A stretch of DNA of 64,000 nucleotides from Fasciolopsis buskii (GCA_008360955.1 LUCM01002447.1:26520-90519); one strand, 5' to 3'; positions 1 to 11,460 are shown, numbered from the stretch's first letter. Made by a program: numbers and translations. The notes: generated by a model not told the origin, from the letters alone.

Positions 1-1593
1 AATTTTTTTTGCAGGGAATAAACCATTTTGTATTAGAGGTTGTCGTTGTCCGATCAGATACGGGTGTTAGTGAATTTGGCATGAAATGATGTGTATTGCG
101 TTTTCTATTGTATCGTTGTGCATGTTGGCTGCATATCGTTTATATTGATACGTAGATAGATAATTTGTTCGGGTTGACTATGTTTTAGCTCTGCTCCTAT
201 GCTGTATTTAGCTTTTGGTATCTTTAATGTATCCCTGACTTACCGTATTCCAACCCAGAATCATTTTCTCTTTTCAAAATGTCGAAAGTGTAGATCCTAT
301 TTCGCAAAAGCAAGTGCATTAGTTTTATTAGATCATGTTGTTCATACAGCCATGCACGAAAGCATAGTCCGATCGGACAAAGCGAAACGGGCTCTTATTG
401 TCTCGTTGCAAAGAACTGTCCAATGTGTCTTGCTCAACCCGTAGATGTGGTCACTCTTGATATTCAATAGGTAGATGTCGGTCGAATTTCAGTCCCACAG
501 AATCGGTTGATGGGTGACATCGATTTCTGCATCACGAAATATTCAGCCCTTGGACTAGACCGACGATTGAATAAAAAAATAAAGCAGTTTATCGGTTGAG
601 GCATTTATTATTCCATTTTTATTCCATTCATTCATTTGCGGGGAACGGTACTGTATCGTAGCACCGAAAAGCAGAGCCCATTGAGACCATGCTAGTGTTT
701 GCATTGTGTTATAGTATGCCCTACTGTATCACATTCTATTGTGTTTGAGCTTTGCGATAAGTGAACTAAATTAATGCCCACTCATTACCATACACTAGTC
801 AACGTTGTGATACTGTATCAGTCAGCGACAAAAAAGCTTCGATGATGAAGTCGATGAAAGGTACGAAAAATAGACGGGTACGGAAAAATTATTCATCTTT
901 TGGTTAACATTCGTGAGCATAGATTTCAGCTGATTCCTAACGGGAACACTTCCCAGTTTATTTAGTACTAGCGTTAAAATCAAGCCCAATTTAAGTTTAT
1001 CATGACCTTTTCAAACAACAGGTTGCGTTCTGGTTTCTATGAGTAGAAGCTGCCACTAATGCACTTTTTCGAACGCACACCCATGCTTAGGGAGTCTGAT
1101 TAAAATCAGTACCAATCAATTTGACACTAAATACGTATTCCGTCTCTTTCCGGTAGTAGTGATGCATTCTGATTTGTGTATTCGTATAATATACACAAAA
1201 TATGTAAGAAATGAAACATCACTTGTATCCTTGCTTAGTATTCTACTCAAAACTTTTTAACCCAAATCACATGGACACTGCTCAGGTTATGCCTTCGTAC
1301 ACGCTTTCATCGCTCTTTGAAGATTTCTTTGCGAAGGCAAATGGCTGTATTATACAGGAATGCGTGTTTATCAAAGACAGGGTTGTCGTCAGAGGTAATG
1401 TTAATGTGCCGTCGTTGTGGTTACTGCGGATAGCCTCCTTTGAATCATTCCGTTCAGCGTATTCGGAGGTTTTCTTCCAAGAAGTCTTCCTTCACTATAT
1501 TCTAATTAATGTACAACTCGGCTTTGACCGTATTGATTTTTTTGCTATCGTGTAATACATTCTTTGTCCATTTGTTCCACCCCGTGACAACAG
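1..1593. other. No gene recognised; upstream intron or flank
   Basis: I see no conserved domain or repeat here. The window opens with a T-rich run and an AG (1-14) that looks like a splice acceptor, followed by a short open stretch up to about position 63. If read in phase 0 and spliced at a GT at 64, it would join in phase to the exon at 1594. The run is too short to call. The stretch just before 1594 is pyrimidine-rich and fits the end of an intron. Confidence 0.35.
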
Positions 1594-1763
1594 AATTCGC
1601 TGGCCTTTTGTTGCCCAACAACGGTGTGACAACTTCCCTGTTTGGAAACGCAGCTGGAACAAATCGTTCCACTTCTCAACTTGTGCATTTTCCCGGCATG
1701 ATTCCCACGTCTTCGTGTTCCTCGCTAAACAAACCGTCAAACGCGCCCACTATTACTGTACCG
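1594..1763 (+). CDS. Internal exon of host gene, function unknown
   Basis: This is a 170-nt stretch bounded by a pyrimidine-rich tract ending in CAG (acceptor, 1591-1593) and a consensus donor GTGAGT at 1764. Read from the second base of a codon it stays open throughout and encodes about 56 residues, starting EFAGLLLPNNGVTTS and ending near APTITVP. The product is rich in Ser, Thr, Asn and Pro, with no recognisable domain, signal peptide or membrane segment. It ends exactly on a codon boundary (phase 0), which matches the phase-0 acceptor of the exon at 8359, whose composition is very similar. I infer both belong to one gene, probably an unstructured region of a larger, perhaps regulatory, protein. 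Earlier exons must lie upstream or outside the window. The splice sites and phase are seen; the joining is inferred. Confidence 0.5.
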
Positions 1764-2349
1764 GTGAGTATGCCACGAGAATCCCGTGCACGACAGACTT
1801 ATTCCGTTCCGATCGTGCCGTCCAAATGGTTTGGCACGATTGGATCAAATCAGGTTGATCACTTGAGACTTCAGATGACCCTGTCTCTCGTACGTAAATG
1901 TTGGAATCCACTGGCTGTTTCGTCGCATTTCCAGGAAATAACAGTCAGTCGTTCACCACTATATCCCCAATGTTTTGGATCATTGGGCTTATGGTCAAAT
2001 TTAATTACAATCTTGCTAAAATTAATTTTCGATGTCTAGTCCTAAAAACCGAGTTACATTTTATACTTATCGCTCTTTTCCTAAGTAGAAAAAAGATGAA
2101 TCAGAAGACTAGCAAATTTGGTTTCTGGTGTCAAGAGAAGAGCATAATGTTTTATGAGAACGAAAATCCACTCCCGTTTTTTCCCATCCAAAAATCGACG
2201 TTGCGTACGGAGATCGGACTAACGACTTTTCGTCTTCCGACCTGATGCCCTTACCATGAAGCTGTCTCGGTCTTGATTTCCAAATCAGAAATACTCGTAG
2301 GGACACTTAATGTTGTGCAGCTACTTTTTCATTGACACAAGAACGAAAC
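1764..2349. other. Start of 6.6 kb intron; nothing recognised
   Basis: Intronic if the exons at 1594 and 8359 belong together. Short open frames occur on both strands but none has a recognisable domain or a matched pair of splice sites. Confidence 0.35.
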
Positions 2350-2720
2350 TGGTTTCGGCTATTCAGTTCAGTTCAGTTTTTAAAACCATCCGTCTTCCAC
2401 TGACGTACTTTGGTTTTGGTTGCAGCCCCTTAAAATCGTGTACCCGAGAAAGGAATGAAACAGAAATATCGAGTGATCAAGCGCAAGGTAGTAAGTTGAA
2501 GGACTGTTTGGACGAGGGGATAATGAGAATTCACTTTGACGTTTTGTGACGGCTAATGCGTCGCCGCGACCCATCAAGCTATACCGGACGGCTTACTCAA
2601 AGCCGATAATTCAATCACACCGGGAGGGTCAAAGAATTGAGGCTTGACAAAATGGTCTGCTCATTTTCCGGGGCGAGGGTTGATTTGAACTCAACGTAAG
2701 CGGGAAGAAAAGAAATGAAA
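2350..2720 (-). mobile_element. RTE-type retrotransposon, 3' end fragment
   Basis: Read on the minus strand, 2380-2577 resembles the last residues and 3' untranslated region of the RTE family found elsewhere in this window. A stretch equivalent to CAACTTACTACCTTGCGCTT matches the CAACTTATTACCTTGTAATT stretch near 14415. It is followed by the shared tail (GGGCTGCAACC then AAAACCAAAG, minus strand). No reverse transcriptase core remains, so this is a short 5'-truncated or decayed copy. It lies antisense in the intron of the host gene. Identification rests on the tail similarity and is tentative. Confidence 0.4.
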
Positions 2721-3269
2721 GAATAATTATTATCAGCAGATAGGCCTCCTATTAGCCATTTCCTGGCGCTGTATGGGCACGTATTTGTTAGACCCGGCGG
2801 CTTTTGTTGAAAATTCTAATTGTTTTGCTACTTAGTGGCTGAACTTCTTAGCAGCACTTGCTCGCCATCTTCCGGAAACCGTGTAATCCAATAAAATTCG
2901 ATACTGCATTGGCTATCGTGGGGGCTAACCAGGACCGCGATCCTTATTGATTCAAGCAAAATGACGGTTATAAATATGCCACTTCTTAGGGTTCCTGTCT
3001 TGGATTAACGCACCATTACCTTGCGGGCCAGACTTTTGAATCTATGATTCCGATTAGGATTCCAAGAGAAAAATCCCTTCTGCGGTGTGGGCAGCCACAA
3101 AGTATCGCTCGCACAAACAATTCCAGCATCCTTCTTGGAGTTGTCTTACTACCATCCGTTTTGCTGGCGTAGGATTCGTACAAGATGACACGAATAATTG
3201 CGTCTCTTTAAACTTGATTGATGAAAGCATCAATGGAAGAACAGGATATAAAGTGCGCGCTCCAACCAA

Positions 3270-3990
3270 GTCGAAATGTTCACTTCACTTGCTTGTCTTC
3301 AGTGTTCGCAAGTCAAACCAGATAGGGGAGCAAGCTGCTTTAGCCAGAAATTTTGGAACTTTCAAAATGTATATCTGCAGCGTCCTCAAAACGCGTAAAC
3401 AAGACCCCACTCCACAGTCTTTTCGCGGGTCAGCTGACCCGGTTTTGAGCGCCCGCTGGCTTTGGGATCACTTTGACCTTACAGCCGATCTTGCCCCGTT
3501 AGACTGAATAACAATGAACAGTCGTTTAGGTGCATGTTATTTGAACGGTTCTATGTACGTCAATTATAGGCAACTGAATCGCCAGTGTTTTTTTGTTGTT
3601 GGCGTGTATGTTTTTTTGGTTGCTGCTCTTCTGATGTTGACGCGTTCTGTCAGTACTTGCATCGGTTACCTGGAGCGTGTTTTCAGCGGACGTCGAAGTT
3701 ATTTGTCCACGAAGGTACACTAGAGTTTCGAAAATCCGTTCTTTACCCTACCCGGTTGAATCGGCAGTTTTGGTCTGCTAATTCGGTTTGGTTCCGACAA
3801 CGAACTGCTCCTGGTAGACATGTCTGGGCATCAAGACAACGTCGGCTGGTTTGGCGTCCCACAAGGCGTAGAACTTTGATTTACTGCATAGCCGACTGTC
3901 ATCGGTTTCTTGGATCAGTCTCAGTTACTACTTGCTTTCATGTGACTGTCTCCTATAAGATGAGCTTTATTCATGCATCTGTTTTCATGA
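3270..3990 (+). mobile_element. RTE-type retrotransposon, endonuclease N-terminal remnant
   Basis: The plus-strand frame at 3085-3507 contains SVRKSNQIGEQAALAR (about 3298-3345). This matches the start of the apurinic-type endonuclease of flatworm RTE elements, which usually begins NVRTLxQIGQQ. Further endonuclease-like pieces follow in shifted frames, for example NGSMYVNYRQLNRQCFFVV at about 3545-3600, then SSDVDAFCQYLHRL and a stretch around 3830-3900 in other frames. At least two frameshifts and internal stops make it inactive. The catalytic SDH end of the domain and the reverse transcriptase are absent, so it is truncated on the 3' side. It sits in sense orientation within the host-gene intron. 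Family-level identification is fairly firm; exact ends are not visible. Confidence 0.6.
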
Positions 3991-5851
3991 AGTGTCGGAC
4001 ATAGCGAGCAAATTGTCTATGTCAGGTCTATTGGGCTCGTCTTCTTTGTGGCTGAACCTCTAACCCGTTTGCAACTTAATGCGGCGGCAACTTTGTGCGT
4101 GGGTAGCTAGTTACCGATCGAGTCATTCATGTGGCTTTTGGTTGGTATTTGACTAATCCAGGACACCGAATACATCGAATTCGAGCTTGTTCCGTAGTTG
4201 CCTTCGGATCTTTGGGAGCTCGTTCGCCATGCGTTATCGCCGTTGATTAGACAGTCTACCTTCATGACCGTTGTTTCAAGCATTACATCTCGTCCACTCA
4301 TTCAGGATCGATTTTCGCATATCAGAAGCTGCCTCTCCGAGGTTTTTAGGGCAAGAGTCATTGAGAGATTAGATTCTCCTCCGCGCTGTTACTTTATCTC
4401 TTACTTTGATTATGTTATCAATGTGTTGTTCTTTCTCTGGTCATGTCTCCTTTGCTTTCACTTACTTGTGAATCCACCGTTGTTGAGGTTTGTATGGAAC
4501 TATCCTTGTCCGCGTGAGGATTGTGGCAATGCACCAAGGCTGATGTGAGATCCCCTTGGATTTTTGGCTTGCCTCTCTAGGCCAGGATGGTTTTTACGGT
4601 GGAATGTGCTTTAGATGACCTGGAGAAGTTTTACCTACAGAATTACTTCTTGCTTGGTAGTCATAATAAATAAAGTATTACCGGATATACTAAAATCCTG
4701 TTCGACCTTTACCAACATTGTTAATCTATAGCGTCAGAGATATCCCTTCATCTGTCAAAGGTCGACTATGCTCTTTGCGGTGGGTCCTTAAGGTTCAACG
4801 GTGTCATTATGATTGGAGGGTCACGGTAAACCCCAATGGTTGGACATTGGGATTTCCGTGTTATTATTGAAATATCGCGATACTATCAGCTCTTGAAACA
4901 TGCGCTAAATTTGAAAAAAAAGTCGATTTACTTGACTCTCATGTTGCATGTGACCAGTGAAAAATTTCCTAGTTCCATCCTAAGTGGGTATTATTTTGGG
5001 TGTAGAAATGGCTAGTCAGTCTCCAACGAGATTCCCTGATCGAGTACGACAATGGACATTTTCTGTTTTCATTCTACGGTTTCGTCTCACTGGATAATTG
5101 AAGACATTGGGCTGTAAGTCTGAGTACCACATGCGGACAGTTCCTTGCAATTAATCATACTTAATCTGTATGGTCGCTCCTTGTGGGTTTCATTCGTTTT
5201 CATTCATTCTTTACACTCATTCACTGAACAGTTGCTGCTTCGTAGTGACAAAAAACTAGTGATTTTGAGAAGTGAGCTAAGCTGAATGCTGTGCATCGGG
5301 TGCTACCCGTTGGCTGACTCCCTGTCCCACGGAGTTCGCATTCGTACCCATTTTCTGAATCTAATAAAACAAACCCTGGAGATATCGCGGAGTTGCCTCC
5401 GCTGGATATCATGGAAAGGTATCTCTGTCAAATCGTTGCAATATTTCACTATCGTCCCCAAACAGAGTCACAGACTTACGACCATAAAGCTAATCTTGAG
5501 TTCCGACAGTCTAAATCTTTTCGTGCTGAGCCCCTGCAACGGCAGTAATACTAACTCCTTGACGGCCTTTTCCCCAGTGGGTAGTCGACACGTGTGACCT
5601 CATGACTGGCAGTTTATGCCGCATTCGGATTCACTTTCTTTGTTTTTCTATATACTTGCCATGATTTTTTCTACAGAAGAATAGTCAAGTAGATCACGAG
5701 AACAGGCGGAATGCTTATATCGTGAAACGCAAGCATTTTGTTCACTCTTTTCGGTCATGGAAGTAAAGAAGGTGCTACTTTGCTAGCCGAGACCAGTGCG
5801 TTTTATACTGTATTGTTTGGATTTTTGTGTGTTTAGGTGTCTTCATTTCAG
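3991..5851. other. Intronic sequence without recognised gene
   Basis: An open frame at 4198-4548 (116 codons) has no recognisable domain and no splice context. A frame after a pyrimidine-rich acceptor-like site at 5676 stays open for about 29 codons but has no convincing donor. The rest is AT-rich DNA without visible repeat structure. Confidence 0.3.
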
Positions 5852-5978
5852 GCGAGAAAGATGCGCTCGTCACATCACCAGGATACAGAGTTAAAGAAGA
5901 AAAACGTGGTGAAGAATAAAACGCTTAAAATTCGCGGGAGCTTGTTGAAGAAAATCAGTCATTATCTGTTCTTGATTG
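5852..5978 (+). CDS. Candidate exon with strong splice signals
   Basis: A good acceptor (T-rich tract ending CATTTCAG at 5851) is followed by 127 nt open in phase 0 (starting ARKMRSSHHQD, very basic, ending HYLFLI) and a donor GTGAGAA at 5979. A second donor-like GTTAGT follows at 5991. In phase 2 it reads EKDALVTSPGYRVKEEKRGE and stops at a TAA that overlaps an AATAAA at 5915-5920. Neither reading fits simply between the phase-0 donor at 1763 and the phase-0 acceptor at 8358, because either donor would leave phase 1. It could be an alternative exon, an exon of another transcript, or a chance arrangement. Confidence 0.2.
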
Positions 5979-5984
5979 GTGAGA

Positions 5985-7260
5985 ATTCAGGTTAGTTTGG
6001 GAACATTTGAGTTCCCATAGATACTTATGAGAGAGGGTATGGAGCGGAAGGTAAAATGTGTCCTGGTATGAGAACGGCATTTAGAAGGATCTTTGTTTGA
6101 GGGATGAAACGGATCGAAGAAGACTTTATGCAAATTTTTCACACGCGGATGGATGCATGTCACAGTTTGGTACAGCAGTATGTAAGATACACTACTAATA
6201 ATTGACAAGCCAAGACGAAAGGGTTTGAAGTCTTTCTTTAGTAAATCAGAGAAAGTGACAGGGAGACAATAGAGGAGAGCGGGAAAAACATTGGTAAACA
6301 AATATAGAGATAGTGTTTTGCTTAACCTGGAGTTTTTTGTATGAAATGATAGTCTTCTAAGATTTTGTACAAAATTGGAAATGTGAAGGGACCGCCCTAG
6401 TTTCTTCTCGAAAGTAATTCCTAAGTACTTGGCGGAATCTACCTTGGTGGGTGGTTCTGTGTTACTGAAAGAAGAGTCAGTCGGGTAAGCATACCGACAC
6501 ATTTTGACAAATTAAGGTTTAAGTTAGAACGAACAGAAAAATCATGAATGAGAAACAGGTTGTTGGGGAAGTTGGGAAAACTTCCGATTCCAGATACCGA
6601 GTGGCACAGAGCAAAGTCATCCGTGTATTTGAATGACTGACCAAGGGAACTAATGCACATTGAAGACAAATAAGGAGAAAGGATAGCTCCTCAAAAAACC
6701 CCAGAATTATTTACCAACTGGGTAGGTTTTTTTGGTTCAGTCTTGTGAACTGGGTTCTGTTGACGAAGTAACCTGATATCCATGCCAAGAGGCGATTGGA
6801 ACAGCCGAACTGTTCTAGTTTGCGAAGAAGTAGAAACCATGGGAGAGAGTCAAATGCAGAGGAAAAATTTCGGAAAGCGCATCGGACAGATTTGGTGGAT
6901 GGATCCGAGGATTTGGTGATATTATGAACCAGGGAAGCCAAGACATCCAAAGTGGATCTGTTTGGTTGGTAGGCAAACTAAAGGGATTCATCGGGCACAC
7001 TAACGGAATAGGTTAGACGACTAAGGATGGTGTGTTCTGTTTGCTTAAGACTGCATGATGTAAGAATGATGAAATGAAAACGTTTGGCTGGAATAGTTGA
7101 ATTTCTAGATCTGAGAGTGGGCACAATAGTGACTGATCTGCAACAATCGGTAATGGAATGTTTGCATAAGAATGCATTAAGAGAAGAATTAAAGCCGTCA
7201 GCGAGTGAAGCCACATCGTACTTTAGGAGAAGTGAAGACATACCATCAGGATCTATACTT
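5985..7260 (-). mobile_element. CR1-like non-LTR retrotransposon, reverse transcriptase half
   Basis: Minus-strand frames 7241-6978, 6950-6711, 6669-6439 and 6502-5987 together form the reverse transcriptase and C-terminal part of a CR1-like element. Visible motifs in order are ILSRLTYSVSVPDESL (pre-motif A), SSAFDSLPWFLLLRKLEQFG (motif A region), LLAWISGYFVNRTQFTRL, a catalytic box reading YTDD instead of YADD (6616-6627), KVDSAKYLGITFEKKL, and the C-terminal FDPFHPSNKDPSKCRSHTRT. The same C-terminus (HPLHKDLSKCRSH) occurs in the copies at 45-50 kb, showing one family. Several frameshifts and the Thr in the catalytic box make it defective. The endonuclease half is missing. It lies antisense in the host-gene intron. 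Confidence 0.75.
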
Positions 7261-8358
7261 GTGGTTATTTTGGTCGAAGGGTGTTAAATCAGCGCATTCA
7301 TCCAGGAACCATGAAACTGCAGAGTCATGTCATGGATAAATAGATACTCAGTTAGTGCTTTCCGCGTCTTCAATGCGGCTTATTGGTTTCGTTTTCTTGC
7401 CACACAAAAGCCGAATTTACAGGTGCCTGTACTATTCCAGCTGGCCAGGGGTTAGCTTGCTTACGACGAGCCGGTTCCTTTTACTTTCTTCGATATTCAT
7501 GATGAAAGGAATCTGACCTTCTGGGAATCACATGATTTATAAAAGTGGGTTGATCAATACGGTCGTTACAGAGAAAAAATGTTCCTAGAGGACAGCAAAT
7601 ATCAAAAATTAGATTGATTGCATCCACAAAAGGTTGATATTACTATGTACGGATTCAGAAGAAAACCACTAAGTCGCATGAAGTTTTTACAGTCGCCAGT
7701 GGGAATAAGGGCTTACTGAGTTAGCATCAAGGTAAATAAGTACTTAGGAACACTAGGTGCATAGCCTCGCTATAGTCAGTGGTGAGTGTACAAGAATACG
7801 CTTGAGCAAGGGACCAGGTCCGCCTTGCGACCTGACGCAACCAGGCGCTCCGCAGTCAAGAACGGAGATTTCGCTTCACAATTTGAGGACTCAAAAGGTC
7901 GATTTCGACAGCCAATTTCAGTGTGTGCTGTGATTCTCGTCGGGCCAGGCAACGGTCTGTTTCATCAGTGTATACGTTATCTCAACTACTGGTGAGCTGA
8001 TGAACAACGTGTGAGACGTTAGGATCAGCGAAACTGTCTCAGTGATTTTGCAACCTTAGTCTTTTGGTTTTGATGACAAATTGCACATCCCTTTCTACGA
8101 ACGGTCTGTGATGTTAGTCGGTGACTAATTGTTACGAAGGTGGCTTTTATAACTGACCTAAGGTGAACTACTTCGGTCTTATTTCACTCCAGGTCTCAAG
8201 TTACGTTTCATGGTATCTTATAATCTGTGGGTTAACGGTCGTACCTGATTTCTCATGTGGCAATCTTGGAATGAGGAAGTACGATACTAATAATTTTCTG
8301 AAGTACTTCCTCTTTTTAACTCTTAATATCAACCATCCTCCTTGCTTTCATTCATCAG
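7261..8358. other. Intron end; no gene recognised
   Basis: No domain or repeat is recognised. The last 60 bases form a pyrimidine-rich tract (CATCCTCCTTGCTTTCATTC) ending in CAG at 8356-8358, a strong splice acceptor for the exon that follows. Confidence 0.45.
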
Positions 8359-8712
8359 ATGTCTGGCCCCCCTTCTGGATTCAGTCAGGTATCCGTTGCG
8401 TCTTTGATTTCGCCGACTGTGATCACTCCGTCATCGCTGGACAACTCGGTACTGTTTAATCTCACCGGTGTTCAGTCCCGTATGCCGTTTAATGCGATCC
8501 CTAACATGAATGTCACTCCCAGTTTACTGGGGGCTTCTCAGACGTGGAATCCAATGATGGCGAGTGGCATAAATCCATCTATGTTAAATATCGGTGTTGC
8601 CGGTGTTAATGTCGGTGCTCCCCCACCCTTGCCATCAAATTTCGTCCAGTTGTTGACTTCATCCACAGCCACCGGGTTGAATAAAACCTTGAATCAACAA
8701 CGACCCAGTTGA
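8359..8712 (+). CDS. Terminal coding exon of host gene, function unknown
   Basis: After a strong acceptor, 118 codons run open to a TGA at 8710-8712. The segment starts MSGPPSGFSQ and ends LNQQRPS. It is low-complexity and rich in Ser, Pro, Asn, Thr and Gly, with short hydrophobic repeats such as NIGVAGVNVG and a PPPLP run. There is no membrane segment, zinc-binding pattern or enzyme motif. The first codon is ATG, but the acceptor abuts it directly and the upstream exon at 1594-1763 joins it in phase 0, so I treat this ATG as internal rather than the start. Such tails are common in transcriptional or RNA-associated proteins, but the sequence does not show which. It is the longest frame in the window that has splice support and is not part of a mobile element. 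Confidence 0.55.
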   Translation: MSGPPSGFSQVSVASLISPTVITPSSLDNSVLFNLTGVQSRMPFNAIPNMNVTPSLLGASQTWNPMMASGINPSMLNIGVAGVNVGAPPPLPSNFVQLLTSSTATGLNKTLNQQRPS

Positions 8713-9449
8713 TAAAATTCCAATTTACGCTCAACCCACCACCTACTTACGCCACCGACCAATGTGATTCGTCGTAATTCGTTCTTCTACATCCTCTTTC
8801 CTTCACTCCTTCCGCTCTCCTTCACCCCCTCCGCTGCACTCAGTCACTATTTCTCTTCCTCTGTTCCACGTGCGCTACACAGTCATCGCATTCCTTCCCC
8901 TCCAACAGTTGGATTTCTATTCCTGAGCAAACCCTCTTGTTCTCAGTTCGCTGACACTAACGTTATGCGTTCCACAGCAGCTTGCTCTCTGGGTTGATTC
9001 TGATTGGCAACTGTTTCTGTTGAAACTCAACATGCTCTGTACACATTCATTGTTCCGATTTGACAGTTATTCAGTTTTTGCGGTGGACATAAACGCGTTT
9101 ACCTGCACGATAGTAGTCCCAGCTTTTGTCAATACTCGTGTTTTTCATCGCCTTCAATTTCGGTCATAATTAAGCACTCCACAGTTGCGGGATAGAGCGG
9201 TAATCTTGAAACTCGGAGCATATTTGGATACAGACCGCCACAGTAACCCTCTGCTAATGAATCCTAACTAGGATGAAGCAGCTGAACAAGGCTCCCACGA
9301 CTTCGTGATGATGATTTTGACCTTGGTGCTGCATCATATACCTTTTGAGAATCCCATCAAGTCCTCAGGTAAGGAAAACTATTAAGTTCAGTATCAGGAT
9401 ATTTATATCAGTATCTGAGTAAGTCGTACATATGTTATCCCAAAATAAA
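8713..9449 (+). other. Probable 3' untranslated region with AATAAA
   Basis: The sequence after the stop codon is strikingly pyrimidine-rich (about 8760-8960, many TTCC/CTCC runs). The first AATAAA downstream is at 9444-9449, just before an AT microsatellite. A transcript ending there would have a 3' untranslated region of about 730 nt. Only the hexamer and composition support this. A SINE 3' fragment (9215-9285) falls inside it. Confidence 0.3.
9215..9285 (+). repeat. SINE 3'-end fragment
   Basis: The end of this stretch (AATCCTAACTAGGATGAAGC then AGCTG) matches the 3' body of the SINE at 56884 (ATTCTTAACAAGGATGAAAC then AGCTG). Weaker similarity extends back about 45 bases. The tRNA-like head with its promoter boxes is missing, so this is a truncated copy. 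Confidence 0.4.
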
Positions 9450-9499
9450 GCAACGAATTCCTGTATACCTGTATTTTGATACCTATAGGTACCAGTACT

Positions 9500-9503
<4 letters not shown>

Positions 9504-9539
<36 letters not shown>
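9504..9539. repeat. (AT)n microsatellite
   Basis: About 18 uninterrupted AT units. It creates a spurious open frame of Ile-Tyr repeats on the minus strand. Confidence 0.95.
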
Positions 9540-9542
<3 letters not shown>

Positions 9543-11107
9543 CGCGTACAAGTATTGTCGAAACTCATACAACGAGCATTTAATGAGCAGTTTCCCCTTC
9601 AGTGGGCGCCACCTTACTAAAGCAGATACTTCCTTTTGTATTCCTTTTTTATTCAGTAAGAACTGGCGAATCCTTTCCATGAGAAGCCGCATGCTTTGGA
9701 CTTATCTAGTGAGCAAATAGGCCAGTAATTTATCTGATATCTCAATCCACCCACCATGTGTATATCCTAACCATGACGCATCACAAGCTCGTGAGATTAA
9801 TTCACAACAACCTGGCTCCTATTTCGCAAGGAATTCAGCATCAGTGAACAGCGATAATCGGCGGGTCCTACAATATCCTTCAGTGGTATTTTGGTCTTTT
9901 CGATTTGGCATCCAGCATCTTCAAAACTAAATTGGTTTCATCTCGCACTTCAAGAGACTTTCGAATTTCTAGCTCATTATCCATTGGAAACCTCCCTTAA
10001 TTATCACTCCAAGACACGAAACACTTTGGGAAGAATCAAGATTCAGGCGGGGGCATGATTTTATATGAAGCGTGCCCTAGATCCAAGTGTAGTCTTACCC
10101 GATTTACGTCAGAATGAACGAAGACCACTTTGCTCCGGATCACGGGTTCTTAGATTGAGGTGATCCGAATTTTCTAGTATTGAGCAGGAATAATAATATT
10201 CCTTGCTTTGCTACGCAATTAATTCATGCCACATTTGTGGAGAAACTTGGAGTTTTCAGATACTACTCAAGTTTATCTGCACCATGGTGAATGAAATATC
10301 GATAATAATCTGCCACCGGACTAGAGACAAGGACTCCCGCCGCAAAATTTTAATGGGAATATAAGTCACTTTGAGGTCACTTTCAGATATGATTGATTTC
10401 GTCCATGAAAATTGTGCTCCTGGCTTAGTTTATTTGTTTAATTTGATATAAATAGTGGCCTTATTTAGTTTAAAATATCGGAAAAGTTTAATTGGAAAAT
10501 TTCAATCTGATCGATGATTTGAAATCAGTTCCTCATCCGCTGCATTGGAATACCAAGAGATTTTGCTGTTTCTCGCTTAGTGCTTCAATATCACAGCAAC
10601 AATGTAGGCGGTCAATGCAGCGCGCCCAAATGACCCCGGCGGACGGTCATCCTTGATGTACGCCGATATCCCTGAACGAAAATTTTTCTGTTCATGGCCT
10701 ACTATGATTATTGGATCCCGATCCAAGCAAATTAACCCTCTTACGAAGTAGTTATCTTCAATCGATAAACGCATGCGCAACCGTGAGTAGAATATTCGAT
10801 TTCGTGCGTGTTTTTGTTGGACTAGGGACTTTGTTATCATCTATGAATTCAGACTAGGATAGCTTCTTTGACCCTTCTAGAAACGTTTATAAAATTTTCA
10901 TGCTTCAGTATGGTTTTATTCTCCATGTTCAGACGCATGTACGTGTACATTCGAGGTCCCCCATGTTTGACTGGCCTTATTACAGTCCACAAACAGATCT
11001 GATAACGGAAACCTGTGAATATTTTCGTGGTATTTTCTAATGCTTCTTTACACCTAGCAGATACTGGATCCTTAAGGATACTGGCACTGGAAGTTTTTGA
11101 GTCGGCG
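9540..11107. other. No gene recognised
   Basis: AT-rich DNA with only short open frames on both strands. No domain, splice-bounded exon or repeat family shared with the rest of the window was seen. Confidence 0.4.
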
Positions 11108-11150
11108 ATATATATATGTATATGTATATGTATATATGTATACATTATAT
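11108..11150. repeat. Imperfect (TA)n/(TATG)n microsatellite
   Basis: Alternating TA and TATG units, interrupted. Part of a trio of AT-rich simple repeats within 2 kb. Confidence 0.85.
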
Positions 11151-11302
11151 AGAAACAAGAATTAGTATCTGGATGCGTAAACAAAATTTGCCCGGGAGCA
11201 CACGACCGCTTTCGCGGTTATTGTCGCTCGTCACATATGCGTACCCGATGCTCTCTTGTCCAAACATCCACATACTTGTACACTCCGAATTGATATGTCT
11301 GT

Positions 11303-11412
11303 CTCATGAGAATCGAATCTGTATGTAGCATGAGGAGTGTGCATGGAAGCTGTTCGTCGAACAGTCCACAGAAGAATCACACTCCTGTTGCTACAGATTC
11401 GATTCTGGTGAG
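11303..11412. repeat. 110-bp imperfect palindrome
   Basis: The left arm CTCATGAGAATCGAATCTGT and the reverse complement of the right arm CTCACCAGAATCGAATCTGT match at 18 of 20 positions. GGAGTGTG also pairs further in, and the centre is the perfect palindrome CTGTTCGTCGAACAG (11350-11364). The right arm ends directly at the (AT)n run. Such a hairpin could be a small foldback transposon or a natural cruciform-prone site. There are no coding signals. Confidence 0.75.

Positions 11413-11413
<1 letters not shown>

Positions 11414-11459
<46 letters not shown>
11414..11459. repeat. (AT)n microsatellite
   Basis: About 23 uninterrupted AT units, directly beside the palindrome. Confidence 0.95.

Positions 11460-11460
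<1 letters not shown>

Noticed and set aside
15..63. Possible tiny exon after an acceptor-like site at the left edge
   Set aside because: 49 nt with a weak donor. Phase 0 would join the exon at 1594, but the length and lack of context make it unsupportable.
4198..4548. 116-codon frame as a gene in the intron
   Set aside because: No domain and no splice or promoter support. Its C-terminal CPREDCGN is too short to indicate a zinc finger.
9504..11459. CRISPR-like or satellite array
   Set aside because: These are simple AT microsatellites without regular unit-spacer structure, and the genome is eukaryotic.
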